From Clostridium_AW malenominatum (GTDB taxonomy: Bacteria > Bacillota > Clostridia > Clostridiales > Clostridiaceae): a DNA stretch of 64,000 nucleotides. The DNA is taken from positions 163,566-227,565 of the forward strand of contig NZ_BAAACF010000012.1 of assembly GCF_039521365.1 (NCBI RefSeq), read 5' to 3'. The position numbers and the translations under genes are program-made. The notes beneath the pieces are model-generated. The model made no database searches. It worked only from the letters and a program-made list of their open reading frames with translations, and was not told the DNA's origin. This document shows positions 52,279 through 61,788 of this stretch, one piece after another; the first letter of the stretch is position 1; the number at the start of each line of letters is the position of its first letter.

Positions 52279-54402
52279 TTAGTTTAATCCTAATTCCTTA
52301 CGCTTCTTCTCTATATGATCTACATATATTTGAACTGTTTTCTCTGCATCCATTTCTACAACTACCTTTCCAAGTCCAAGAGTTTCTGTAGTTTCAGTTA
52401 AGGTTTTTACAACTACATCACTTCCTGTAATTGATGGAACCGGAGCAACGTGTACTAACCATCCTAGAGCTACTGCTGTACAGGCATCTGCTACTGCCTT
52501 TTGCTCTAAATATTCAGGAGCACCAATTACTAAAGGCAATTTATTTGTATCTACATTTAATGCATCAGCAAGTTCTTTTGCTGTGTGAGTCATTTTCCCT
52601 ATGTCTACGCAAGCACCGTAAGATAGCACTGGCGGAATTCCTAGACTCTTACATACAGTCTTTAATCCTTCTCCACATTCATCTGCTGCTTTTGGATTTG
52701 TAAGACCTGTGTATTGCATTACGCTAGAGGTACATCCTCCGGATAATACTAATATATTGTTTTTAATTAATCCTTGAGTAATCTTAAATATGTTACTTCC
52801 ACCCTGGCCATATCTTGCAGTAGTACATCCTACAATAGTAGCTATTCCTCTAATATTTCCATTTGCTATTTGTTCTATTAAAGGATCGAAGCTTCCTCCT
52901 AATGCCTTTCTAATGGATTCAGTGCTAAAACCTACTGTACAATCTGATACATAATTTGGAATATATGTTTTTCTATTTTCTGCCTTACGTTGCTTAAATG
53001 CTTCTATAGCTTTATCTAACGCTTTTTCAGCCTGCTCTTTCATTTTTTCTGGAATAAAGTCTAAGGTTTCTGTGCCTTGAAGCTTTATTACAGGGTGAGT
53101 ACTTAATAATTTAGTTCCAAATCTCTTTGCAAATATAGGCATAGTAGCAACAGTACAGTTATAATCAAACATGAATAAATCTATTACTCCAGTAGCTAAG
53201 AGATATTCTTGAGATAACCATTCTCCTTCTTGCCCTCCATAACCCTTTTGATTATGAGTACCTTCATAGTTTATAAGCTGTTGCCCTTCGCATACATGAC
53301 CTAATATTTGAATTCCTTCTGCTCCCGCAGCTTTAGCCTTTTGCTGCCATTCATCAGTAGATGCTAAGTCAATAGCAACATGAGCAAGTAGTGGCATGTG
53401 ACCATTGGTAACTACATTTATCATGCTTTCCTTTAATAATCCCATATTTTGCTTCTTTTGAGCAATTTCTTGAGTTCCCATAAGTATTTCTTGAATAATA
53501 TCTAATAGGAATAGTCCTTGATATTCATTTGCTATACCTAATCTTACGCTATTTAATAAAAATTCCACTGGGTCTGAAGTAAAGTTAGTCATGCATCTAG
53601 TTTGTGCGTAAGCTACTTCACTATATCCTCCGCCTGGAAATAATCCAAGCTGTCTCCATAATTCTTTACGTTTTGTAGGAGCAAAAGCTTCTACTGTTTT
53701 AGATGGTATGTGATACGGAGAATGGATATCGTCCATAACCCAATCAGCAAATTCTATAGCTAGCTTTTCAATTGGCTTATTTGCATCAAGGCCTGCCATA
53801 TCTGCGTATTTTTTAAGCTTTTCTGCATCTCTAATTTTCAATCCACTTTCAGGGTGCTGACCTGCTGCCTTTAATGTTCTAGCTGCTTGATGACAGTGGA
53901 AAATGTTTGCTGAAGTTCCAATGGTAACATGTCTATACATAAAGTTTCTTGCTACCATAGTATGAGCATCAACACCACAGGTTCCTCTTGGTACCTTTTC
54001 GCTTATACGGCAAGGTCCATTGGCGCATAATTGACAAGACAAACCCTCAATACAAAACTTACACTGTATTGGTTGCTGCTGTGAAAATCTATCAAATACA
54101 TTAGTTAATCCTGCATCATTTACAACTTTGTACATTTCCCTCATAGCTGGATCAATTATTACATTTAATGGATATCCATCTTTTCCTTGTTCTTGTTTTA
54201 CATGTTCTCTTTGCCACCTATGTACTTCTTCCATATCGGAAAACTCTGGAGAATTTTGATAATCTACTTTAATATTTTCATGCAAATCATTATGCTCATT
54301 TGGATCATTAGTGGATTTTAATTTCGATGCTATAGTCTGTGACTCTCCACTCATCCTTTTGGCGCTTTCTTCATACGAATTTCTAATATCCTTATCTGAC
54401 AT
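52279..54402 (-). CDS. cooS: Anaerobic carbon monoxide dehydrogenase catalytic subunit CooS
   Basis: The 707-residue protein follows GGAGG. Cluster ligands are visible: Cys114 and Cys117 (CKFC, D-cluster as CX2C), Cys123, Cys126, Cys131 and Cys142 (B-cluster). C-cluster candidates are His in NGHMP and Cys in HVCEGQQ, YNCTVA, VGCTTARYG, SGGCTSS and YGACVDIG; Lys follows in APEYLEQKAV. It should oxidise CO to CO2 at the Ni-Fe-S centre. An extra N-terminal stretch of about 75 residues is present. No CooF, CooC or acetyl-CoA synthase genes are adjacent, so its electron partner and role (CO removal or reductant supply) are open. Confidence 0.95.
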   Translation of the reverse strand: MSDKDIRNSYEESAKRMSGESQTIASKLKSTNDPNEHNDLHENIKVDYQNSPEFSDMEEVHRWQREHVKQEQGKDGYPLNVIIDPAMREMYKVVNDAGLTNVFDRFSQQQPIQCKFCIEGLSCQLCANGPCRISEKVPRGTCGVDAHTMVARNFMYRHVTIGTSANIFHCHQAARTLKAAGQHPESGLKIRDAEKLKKYADMAGLDANKPIEKLAIEFADWVMDDIHSPYHIPSKTVEAFAPTKRKELWRQLGLFPGGGYSEVAYAQTRCMTNFTSDPVEFLLNSVRLGIANEYQGLFLLDIIQEILMGTQEIAQKKQNMGLLKESMINVVTNGHMPLLAHVAIDLASTDEWQQKAKAAGAEGIQILGHVCEGQQLINYEGTHNQKGYGGQEGEWLSQEYLLATGVIDLFMFDYNCTVATMPIFAKRFGTKLLSTHPVIKLQGTETLDFIPEKMKEQAEKALDKAIEAFKQRKAENRKTYIPNYVSDCTVGFSTESIRKALGGSFDPLIEQIANGNIRGIATIVGCTTARYGQGGSNIFKITQGLIKNNILVLSGGCTSSVMQYTGLTNPKAADECGEGLKTVCKSLGIPPVLSYGACVDIGKMTHTAKELADALNVDTNKLPLVIGAPEYLEQKAVADACTAVALGWLVHVAPVPSITGSDVVVKTLTETTETLGLGKVVVEMDAEKTVQIYVDHIEKKRKELGLN

Positions 54403-54462
54403 AAAAAAACCTCCTGTAAACTTATTCTAAAATAGTTTTACCAGAAGTTTTTTTTATTATTC

Positions 54463-56388
54463 TTAAATATCTACATAATAATAACTTTTCATTGCAAACT
54501 CTAAGGCCTCAACAACCTTTGGATCAAATTTGCTTCCAGAAAAAAACTTTATTTCTTTTAGTGCCATGTCTTTATCTGCGTATTTAATGAAGGTTTCTAA
54601 AACAAAAATTATTCTTGATAATAAAGGTATATCATCCCCCTTTAATCCTTGAGGATACCCTCTTCCATTATAGTATTCATGATGGCATAATATATATTCT
54701 GAAATATTCACTAGTTCAGGAATAGCCATGCTTATTCTATATCCAATTTCACAATGTCTTTTTATAATTTCCTCTTCTATACCACTTAGTGCTCTTTTAG
54801 ATAATAGTTTATCTGGTACAGCAATTAAGCCTACATCATAAAAGGAAGATAATGTACTTAAAGCTTCCATATCTTCTTTACTTAATTCTAGATATTTTCC
54901 TATTTTTAAAGATAAATCTTTAATTATTTTGTAATCTTCCTCTTGCCTTTGAGATTTTTCTTGTAAAGTCTTCGTTAAATGATTAATTATTTTTTTCTTT
55001 AAATTTTTACCATCTATCAGCTTATTATTATACATTCTTTCTTCAGCTTTTTTGTAAATATCAAAAATATTTTCTTCCTCAATAGTTTTTGTAGCTACTC
55101 CTAAAGAGATGTTAGGTTGAATAGGCAAACTCATATCTTGGTTACACAATTTCTTTATTTTTTCCACAATTCTAAGTCCTATCTCCTCAGTAACCATAGG
55201 AAGCATAATTACAAATTCATCTCCACCAGTTCTAGCTATAATATCTTCTTCCCTACAAGCTTTTTTTAATATTTTAGCTATCCCTTTTATTAACCTGTCC
55301 CCTTCTTCATGTCCAAAGGCATCATTTACTAGCTTTAAGCAATCCACGTCTCCCATTATTATAGTTAGAGGCAACTGCCTTTTTGTATCTAATCGTCTCA
55401 TTTCTTCCTCTAAAAAAGCTCTATTATAAACTCCAGTTAAATTATCATGAAAACATAAGTAGGCAACCTTTTCAAAAGCTTTTTTTCTTTCTGTAATATC
55501 AGTATGAGTACAAATCATTCTATTAGGATTACCATTAGCATCCCACCCTACTATTTTGCCTCTAGCCAGATAATCCTTAAATTCTCCGTTCTTGCATTTT
55601 AGTTTGTGTTCTGTTCTAAAAACTTCCTGTTCTCCATTAAAATGTTTCTGCAAGTTTTCATAGAAAAGTTGCAAATCTTCTGTAGGGATTAATCTTATAA
55701 AGGTTTGAAAATCCTTTTGAAGTTCCTCTTCTTCATAATCTAGCATCTTAATCCATGTATTTGAAAAAACTACTTTATTCGTTTTAATATCCCAGTCCCA
55801 AACTCCATCTCCATTATTCTCTATGGCAAACTTCCATCTTTCTTCTTTTTCCTTTAATTCCTTCTCTAAGTTTTTCCTAATCAATAAGGAACTCAAGTAA
55901 TTTCCATATATATCTAGAAAACTAGTATCAAAGAGAGTATTATTCTTTTTCATAAATATTATTATTTCTCCTAGAATACGCTTTCCCTCATAGATAACTA
56001 TACTACAACAAGAATCTATGCCTTGTTCCACTTTTATCTCTTCTATACTATTTTCATCCAGTAAATCTTTAAGAACATCTTCTATTTTATAAAATTTAAT
56101 TTTTCTATCATCTCTAAAAGTTATGGTTGTCCTTTTATTAACTGAAAAATATTTACCTAATAGTCTATATGCTAACTCACCACTCCTGGCTCCTTTAATT
56201 TTAAACTTATTATTTTCTTCCTCATATAAAGTCAGAAGTGCCATTTTGCCTTCTGATAATTCTAAAATATCTTTACATATAATATCATAATCTACATCTC
56301 CTAATGGAAGCTGAAGATATTTAACTAAAACACTAGATAATTTCTTTGCTTTATTCCAAACTTTACTTTCTGAAATATCATCAATCAT
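54463..56388 (-). CDS. PAS-GGDEF-HD-GYP signalling protein with degenerate HD site
   Basis: GGAGG precedes ATG 56388; 641 residues. Residues 1-160 look like a GAF-type sensor, about 165-295 a PAS domain (GVWDWDIKTNKVVFSN, TDITERKKAFEK), about 300-455 GGDEF with intact GGDEF and an upstream REED inhibitory site, and about 465-641 HD-GYP. In the last, the HD pair reads YD (SSFYDVGLIAVPD), the HHE..DG motif reads HHEYYNG, and the late Asp is Glu, while NGRGYPQGLKG is kept. Cyclase activity is likely; phosphodiesterase activity is doubtful. No membrane span. Confidence 0.9.
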   Translation of the reverse strand: MIDDISESKVWNKAKKLSSVLVKYLQLPLGDVDYDIICKDILELSEGKMALLTLYEEENNKFKIKGARSGELAYRLLGKYFSVNKRTTITFRDDRKIKFYKIEDVLKDLLDENSIEEIKVEQGIDSCCSIVIYEGKRILGEIIIFMKKNNTLFDTSFLDIYGNYLSSLLIRKNLEKELKEKEERWKFAIENNGDGVWDWDIKTNKVVFSNTWIKMLDYEEEELQKDFQTFIRLIPTEDLQLFYENLQKHFNGEQEVFRTEHKLKCKNGEFKDYLARGKIVGWDANGNPNRMICTHTDITERKKAFEKVAYLCFHDNLTGVYNRAFLEEEMRRLDTKRQLPLTIIMGDVDCLKLVNDAFGHEEGDRLIKGIAKILKKACREEDIIARTGGDEFVIMLPMVTEEIGLRIVEKIKKLCNQDMSLPIQPNISLGVATKTIEEENIFDIYKKAEERMYNNKLIDGKNLKKKIINHLTKTLQEKSQRQEEDYKIIKDLSLKIGKYLELSKEDMEALSTLSSFYDVGLIAVPDKLLSKRALSGIEEEIIKRHCEIGYRISMAIPELVNISEYILCHHEYYNGRGYPQGLKGDDIPLLSRIIFVLETFIKYADKDMALKEIKFFSGSKFDPKVVEALEFAMKSYYYVDI

Positions 56389-56474
56389 GCTCTAACGCCT
56401 CCTTTAGTTTAGCAATTTTACCATTAATATTAATTATATGTTCAATCTCCTTATAAATTCCCTAAAATTATCTA

Positions 56475-56503
56475 TTGCATTATAATAATTTATGTTATAT
56501 AAT
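56475..56503 (+). promoter_or_regulatory. Promoter of the serine T-box operon
   Basis: TTGCAT (56475-56480), 17-bp spacer, TATAAT (56498-56503), about 30 bp before the T-box leader. Confidence 0.75.
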
Positions 56504-56529
56504 ATAATCTAATACTTTAAAGTTTTGAA

Positions 56530-56748
56530 GGGTAGTAGTATACAAACTTTCATTTTTAGAGAGTCGATGTTTGGTGTAAATCGATAGTGAAACTTGTAGA
56601 ATCCGACCTGGAACTGTTTAGGTGTAAGCAACCTATTCCGGTTATATGCCGTTATCATATAGAGGCTACTTGCAAGTAGTGAATTAAGGTGGTACCACGT
56701 GGCTATTCCCCCGTCCTTAGCTTATGCTAACTGGGCGGGTTTTTTTTA
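56530..56748 (+). promoter_or_regulatory. T-box riboswitch, probable tRNA-Ser specificity
   Basis: The leader has stem I (AGAGAGTCGATG, GGTG, the AGTGAAAC segment), the specifier region GAATCCGACC, the T-box AATTAAGGTGGTACCACG, and a terminator of CCCGTCC (56710-56716) with GGGCGGG (56733-56739) and eight T. The specifier triplet reads best as TCC, a serine codon, which suits the downstream serine genes. Uncharged tRNA-Ser would favour the antiterminator and switch the operon on. Confidence 0.93.
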
Positions 56749-56778
56749 TGCAAAAAATTATGTAATGGAGGTTTTTTT

Positions 56779-57846
56779 ATGGAAAAATTATTAATGACAC
56801 CGGGGCCAACTAATGTTCCTGAAAGAGTGTTAAACAAAATGAAAGAAAACATGATACACCACAGAACATCAGAATATAGTAAAATTTTTAGAGAATTAAA
56901 CGAAAGATTAAAATTTGTTTTTCAAACAAATTCTAATGTTTTAACTTTTCCTTCCGCTGGAACTGGTGCCTTAGAAGCCTCTATAATAAATTGCTTCAAT
57001 ACTGGGGATAAAGTTTTGGCAATATCCATAGGAGATTTTGGAGATAGATTTATTAAAATAGCTAAAATATACGGTTTAAATGTGGATGAAATTAGAATTC
57101 CTTGGGGAAAAGCTGTCTCCCTTGGAGAAATTCAAGATAAATTAAAAGAGGATCATAAGGGGGTTATTATTACTCATAATGAAACCTCTACAGGAGCAGT
57201 TAATCCAATAAAAGAAATTGGTGAATTTTTAAAAAATAAAAATCTTATATATATAGTTGATGCAGTAAGCTCACTGGGAGCTATAGATATACAAATGGAC
57301 AATTGGAATATTGACGTATTAGCTACAGCATCACAAAAGGCCTTAATGTGTCCTCCTGGACTTGCCTTTATTGGTCTTAGCCCAAAGGCCATAGATTATT
57401 GTAAGGCTTCTAAAATGCCTAAGTTTTATTTTGATTTTTTAGAAGGAATTAAGTATATGGAAAAAAGTGAGCCTCAAAACCCTTATACTCCAGCAGTATC
57501 ACTAATTTCCGCTGCCAATGAAGCTATAACAATGATAGAGGAAGAGGGGCTTCAAAATGTATTTCTTCGTCATAAAGTATTAGCTGAAAAGTTTAGAGGG
57601 GAAATTAAAGGCATGGGGCTGAAGCTATTTACTGACGAAAGAGTTTTATCAAATGCTATAACAGCTATTTCCTTAGATAATGGAAATGGAGATGAAATAA
57701 AATCACGGTTAGAAAAAGAATACAATATAGTAGTAGCTGGGGGGCAAGGAGCTACTAAAGGAAAAATGATTAGAGTTGGTCATATGGGATATGTAGACGA
57801 CTATATGATTGATAGAACTCTAGACGCAATTAGGAAAGTAATTTAA
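56779..57846 (+). CDS. Class V aminotransferase acting in serine synthesis (SerC-equivalent)
   Basis: The 355-residue protein starts TPGPTNVP, like alanine-glyoxylate/serine-pyruvate aminotransferases. It has FPSAGTGALEASI, VDAVSSLGA with the PLP-binding Asp, and the Schiff-base Lys187 in TASQKALMCPPG. It is not of classic SerC type, yet it sits directly after a serine T-box and before serA, so it probably converts 3-phosphohydroxypyruvate with glutamate to phosphoserine. Alternatively it could be a serine or alanine-glyoxylate transaminase. GGAGG precedes the ATG. Confidence 0.88.
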   Translation: MEKLLMTPGPTNVPERVLNKMKENMIHHRTSEYSKIFRELNERLKFVFQTNSNVLTFPSAGTGALEASIINCFNTGDKVLAISIGDFGDRFIKIAKIYGLNVDEIRIPWGKAVSLGEIQDKLKEDHKGVIITHNETSTGAVNPIKEIGEFLKNKNLIYIVDAVSSLGAIDIQMDNWNIDVLATASQKALMCPPGLAFIGLSPKAIDYCKASKMPKFYFDFLEGIKYMEKSEPQNPYTPAVSLISAANEAITMIEEEGLQNVFLRHKVLAEKFRGEIKGMGLKLFTDERVLSNAITAISLDNGNGDEIKSRLEKEYNIVVAGGQGATKGKMIRVGHMGYVDDYMIDRTLDAIRKVI

Positions 57847-57868
57847 TATATTTTAGGGGGTATTTAAG

Positions 57869-59467
57869 ATGATAAATTATAAAATATTAATAGTTGATAA
57901 AATAGATGATATAGGAATAAATCTTTTAAAAAACCAACAAGATTTTCAAGTAGATATTAAAATTGGACTGGATAGAAAAGAACTTTTAGATATAATAGGA
58001 GATTACGACGGCCTCATAATTAGAAGCGATACAAAAGTTGATGCAGAACTTATGGATAAAGCAGTTAAATTAAAAATTGTTGGGCGTGCTGGTAACGGCG
58101 TAGACAATATAAATATTCCAGAAGCTACTAAACGAGGTATAATAATTGCTAACACTCCAGATAGTAACAGCATCTCTGCCTGTGAGTTAACCATAGCACT
58201 GCTACTATCAACCTCAAGAAATGTAGCCTTATCTGATAATTATTTAAAGGGTGGCAATTGGGATAGAGATAGATTTATGGGTAATGAACTCTTTGGTAAA
58301 ACCCTCGGAATTATAGGTCTTGGTAGAATAGGAGCGTTGGTAGCTACAAGAATGAATGCCTTTGGTATGAAAGTTATTGCTTACGACCCTTATATTTCTA
58401 AGGAAAGATTTGATAGATATAATGCTGAGAAGAAAAATACTTTAGCTGAATTAATAAGAGAATCAGACTTTATAACAATACACACCCCAAAAACTGAAGA
58501 AACTCTTGGAATCATTGGCATGGAAGAAGTAGAGCTTATGAAGTCTGGGGTTAGAATTGTAAATGCTGCTAGAGGAAATCTTTTAAATGAGAAAGCTTTA
58601 TGCCATGGCCTTGCCATAGGAAGAATAGCCAGTGTTGGCCTAGATGTTCACGAAAAAGAACCTAGAAAAGATGCAGAAATATATAAGTTCCCTAACGTGG
58701 TAGTTACCCCTCATATTGGAGCAACTACAGTGGAGGCCCAACAAAATGTTGGACTTACTATAGCACAGCAAGTACTTTATGGTCTAAGAGGGGAAATCGT
58801 TCCTAACGCAGTAAATCTTCCTCTAATCCATAGAGATGAATTAAAAGCTTTAAAGCCTTATATAGATTTAATGGAAACACTAGGTAAAATATACTATCAA
58901 CTAAATCAGCATGCTATAAAGCATGTAGAGATAAATTATTGGGGAGAAGTTGGATGTCAAGATACAGAAATGGCTACTATAGCCTTCATAAAAGGACTTC
59001 TAGAGCCTGTAATGAAAGAGAAGGTTAATTATATTAATGCAAAGGTTATAGCTCAAGAAAGCGGCATTGGTTTAACGGTTCAAAACTTCTGCGATCATTA
59101 CGATAATTACTCAAATTTAATTACCATAAAAATTATAAATAGCAAAGGGGAAGAATTTACTTTAGATGGAACTATTTCAAACAAAGGTGAAGGTAAATTA
59201 GTTCAATTACTAGGATATGAAGTAGATGTTACCCCAAGTGACTATATGCTAGTTTTACAAAATCGTGACGTTCCTGGGGTTATAGGTCAGGTAGGTACCT
59301 TCATAGGACTTGAAAATGTGAACGTTGCTACAATGCAGGTTGGTAGAAAACTAAAGGGAGATAAGGCCCTAATGGTTTTAACCATAGATGATAATCTTTC
59401 AAAGGCGGCTCTTAATAAGTTAAGTAAAACAGAGAATATTTTATGGGCTAAGGTGATACAGTGCTAA
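57869..59467 (+). CDS. serA: D-3-phosphoglycerate dehydrogenase
   Basis: The 532-residue protein is the long SerA form. It has a substrate domain, NAD-binding GIIGLGRIGALVATRM, catalytic Arg in VNAARGNLLNE, Glu/His in VVTPHIGATT, an intervening ASB-like domain (from about residue 320), and a C-terminal ACT domain (LVLQNRDVPGVIGQVGTFIG) for serine feedback. It oxidises 3-phosphoglycerate to start serine synthesis. It follows the aminotransferase by 22 bp and overlaps the next gene by 7 bp. Confidence 0.96.
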   Translation: MINYKILIVDKIDDIGINLLKNQQDFQVDIKIGLDRKELLDIIGDYDGLIIRSDTKVDAELMDKAVKLKIVGRAGNGVDNINIPEATKRGIIIANTPDSNSISACELTIALLLSTSRNVALSDNYLKGGNWDRDRFMGNELFGKTLGIIGLGRIGALVATRMNAFGMKVIAYDPYISKERFDRYNAEKKNTLAELIRESDFITIHTPKTEETLGIIGMEEVELMKSGVRIVNAARGNLLNEKALCHGLAIGRIASVGLDVHEKEPRKDAEIYKFPNVVVTPHIGATTVEAQQNVGLTIAQQVLYGLRGEIVPNAVNLPLIHRDELKALKPYIDLMETLGKIYYQLNQHAIKHVEINYWGEVGCQDTEMATIAFIKGLLEPVMKEKVNYINAKVIAQESGIGLTVQNFCDHYDNYSNLITIKIINSKGEEFTLDGTISNKGEGKLVQLLGYEVDVTPSDYMLVLQNRDVPGVIGQVGTFIGLENVNVATMQVGRKLKGDKALMVLTIDDNLSKAALNKLSKTENILWAKVIQC

Positions 59468-60258
59468 AAAACATTGGCTATGCATCAACTATAGGAGAAG
59501 AAAACATTTATAAAACCATAGATTTCGCCTTTGAAAATAATATGAATGCTGTAGAGATTAATTTAAATGTTCCTATATATTTCCCTGAAAACTTTTCTAT
59601 GGAGGAAAGAGTTAAAATAAAGGAATATGCAATGAAAAAAGGAATAACCTTATCCATGCATGCCCCTGAAGATATAACTTTACTTCAGTTACAAAGTAGT
59701 ATTAGAGGAGCTACCATAGATAGATTAAAGGAAATCATAGATTTCGGAATACACATTGGAGGGAGAGCCTTAACCCTCCATGTGGGTCCTTCTGTATGTT
59801 TTACTCTAGTTGATAGAAAAAGCTATATGGAAGAATTTCATAAAGAAGAATATATGAAAATACTAAAGGATTCTCTATTAGAGTTAGTTAATCACGCAGA
59901 TAACAAATTAATGATTTGTGTTGAAAACTCTGGTCGTTTCACAGAGAACTTAATTCAGGAAACTCTTCAAGAATTGTTAGAGACCTCTAATCTATCCTTA
60001 ACTTGGGACATAGGACATTCCTATGAAAATAAGTATAATGAAGTGGAATTCTTCACTAAAAATATAGATAAAATAAAAACCTGCCATGTCCACGACAATA
60101 ATGGCAAAAGCGATCATCAAATTCCTGGTACTGGTGGAGTTAATTTTACAAAAATATTTAATTTAATGAAGGATAAAGATATCGTTTATATTATTGAAGT
60201 AAGACCTAGAGAAGAAGCTATCAAGTCTTTTGAAAAATTGCGTGGCAACTTTTTCTAG
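59461..60258 (+). CDS. TIM-barrel sugar-phosphate isomerase/AP endonuclease-like protein in the serine operon
   Basis: The start is GTG 59461, with AAGGTG five bases upstream and a 7-bp overlap with serA, so it is translationally coupled. The 265-residue protein has the Xylose_isom-like/AP endonuclease family 2 pattern: AVEINLN, ITLSMHAPED, LTLHVGPS, CVENSGRF, LTWDIGHS, CHVHDNNG and IIEVRP, whose Glu, Asp and His residues suit divalent-metal binding. The substrate is unknown. Membership of a serine T-box operon suggests a step linked to serine or phosphoserine; no serB is present in the window. Confidence 0.82.
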   Translation: MLKNIGYASTIGEENIYKTIDFAFENNMNAVEINLNVPIYFPENFSMEERVKIKEYAMKKGITLSMHAPEDITLLQLQSSIRGATIDRLKEIIDFGIHIGGRALTLHVGPSVCFTLVDRKSYMEEFHKEEYMKILKDSLLELVNHADNKLMICVENSGRFTENLIQETLQELLETSNLSLTWDIGHSYENKYNEVEFFTKNIDKIKTCHVHDNNGKSDHQIPGTGGVNFTKIFNLMKDKDIVYIIEVRPREEAIKSFEKLRGNFF

Positions 60259-60307
60259 ATGTTTAGATTTTTAGATTTTTAGTTTATTAGTTGGGTAGTT
60301 ATGGACA

Positions 60308-60350
60308 AAATTCCTGGAGAATTTTTATTATGTAAATTCCCCAGGAATTT
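60308..60350 (+). terminator. Terminator of the serine operon
   Basis: AAATTCCTGG (60308-60317) pairs with CCAGGAATTT (60341-60350), with inner GAATTT/AAATTC pairing, then CTTC. Weak T-run. Confidence 0.7.
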
Positions 60351-60375
60351 CTTCATTAACTATTAACTAAAAAAC

Positions 60376-61788
60376 TTATTTAAGTTCAATATTAAACTTT
60401 AAATCTTCTCTCATTTCAACATTATCGAAATCATTGGTACATATACTATATTTCTTATTAGAATCTAAGGCTTCAAATACCTTTGTAAATTCATTAGGTT
60501 TTTCTTCATCTTTTCTTATATCACGGTCTTTAACTTTAACCCACTCCCCTTTATCATCTTCTATATGAAGAGATTCCGCCTGAAAATATGGCACTTTTCC
60601 TTCAGCGGTAAATTTAACTATGGTCTTATCTTTTTCTGTTTTTATTTCCTTAATTATAAGTTTTCCCATTTTTCCTTGTGAAAGTTCTATTGGATAGATT
60701 CCATCTATAGCTTTACTTATTTTTGTAGGTTTCTTTGTTTCTATAGTAATTGGTGTCTCCTTGCCATTTTCATCCACGCTTACCCCTCCTCCTCCTGAAG
60801 GAATAATCTTTAAAGGTAATATAGTTAAATACTTAGGAATATCTTTTACCTTTGTATAGTTCATTTCACTATGGAAAGTTGTACTATTAGAACTTCCACC
60901 ACCGATACCATTTGGTATAAGTTCTACTCCCTTATCATCAAAAGCAATCCAATAGCCATATTCAAATATATTACTAGGATTTGCCTTCCTATTTTTTTCT
61001 TTATAGTCTCCACTTAATGAAATATAAGTACCTATAGGAGTAAATGTCACTTTATCTACAGTTACAACACTATCAGTAAAGTCTAATTTCTTATTAGGTT
61101 TAAATATAGTACTATTTTTAGCTATTTCCTCTTTTGATACACTAAAAGCAAAATTCCACTTACCTTTTACATCAGCAACCTCTCTAACTTTTAAATCTAC
61201 ATTGAATTTTTCAGGTGCTTTAAATAAATTAATATCAGCTTCTTCACTGGCAATATAGGTATAATCGTCAATATACTCTCCTCTACCACCTCCAGAGCCA
61301 TAAAAATCCTTACCATTTATTTTTAAAAATCTTTGTAACCCAAATACTTGTAAATCTTTAATTTTTTTATTACTTTTTATTGTATAGCTTATAATAAGTT
61401 TTGACTCATCAGCTAATATTTCATTTACGGTAAGGGTCACTCCCTTATCTGTAACACTTTTATCTACAATTTGAGAGTATTTTTCATATTCTCCCTGATC
61501 TCCATTTTTATTATTTAGCATTTGTATTATAGAATTTAAACCCGGAATATTTTTAGCAACGGCTGGAGAGGCTGCTCCAATACCTAATAAACAAACTAGA
61601 CCTAAAGCTGCGGCAGTAGACGTGTATTTTATCCTTTTTAAATTTCTCTCTCCTCTTATTCTTTTATTTAAATTTTTCTTAATTCTCTCCTTTTCCATGA
61701 TGTTTACTTCCTCCTTCATATCATTAAATTCACTTTCCTCAATTTTCACCTCGTTAAATAGCTTATATATATCCTTATCATTCATCAT
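60376..61788 (-). CDS. DUF4179 membrane protein, probable anti-sigma factor
   Basis: ATG 61788 follows GGAGAGG. The 470-residue protein has a cytoplasmic N-terminus of about 50 residues, one membrane span (residues about 54-76, STAAALGLVCLLGIGAASPAV), and a large outside region with the DUF4179/DUF5643 pattern (VTLTVNEILADESKLIISYT). These proteins are usually paired with ECF sigma factors and hold them at the membrane. The sigma gene lies directly upstream and overlaps by 4 bp. Confidence 0.86.
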   Translation of the reverse strand: MMNDKDIYKLFNEVKIEESEFNDMKEEVNIMEKERIKKNLNKRIRGERNLKRIKYTSTAAALGLVCLLGIGAASPAVAKNIPGLNSIIQMLNNKNGDQGEYEKYSQIVDKSVTDKGVTLTVNEILADESKLIISYTIKSNKKIKDLQVFGLQRFLKINGKDFYGSGGGRGEYIDDYTYIASEEADINLFKAPEKFNVDLKVREVADVKGKWNFAFSVSKEEIAKNSTIFKPNKKLDFTDSVVTVDKVTFTPIGTYISLSGDYKEKNRKANPSNIFEYGYWIAFDDKGVELIPNGIGGGSSNSTTFHSEMNYTKVKDIPKYLTILPLKIIPSGGGGVSVDENGKETPITIETKKPTKISKAIDGIYPIELSQGKMGKLIIKEIKTEKDKTIVKFTAEGKVPYFQAESLHIEDDKGEWVKVKDRDIRKDEEKPNEFTKVFEALDSNKKYSICTNDFDNVEMREDLKFNIELK

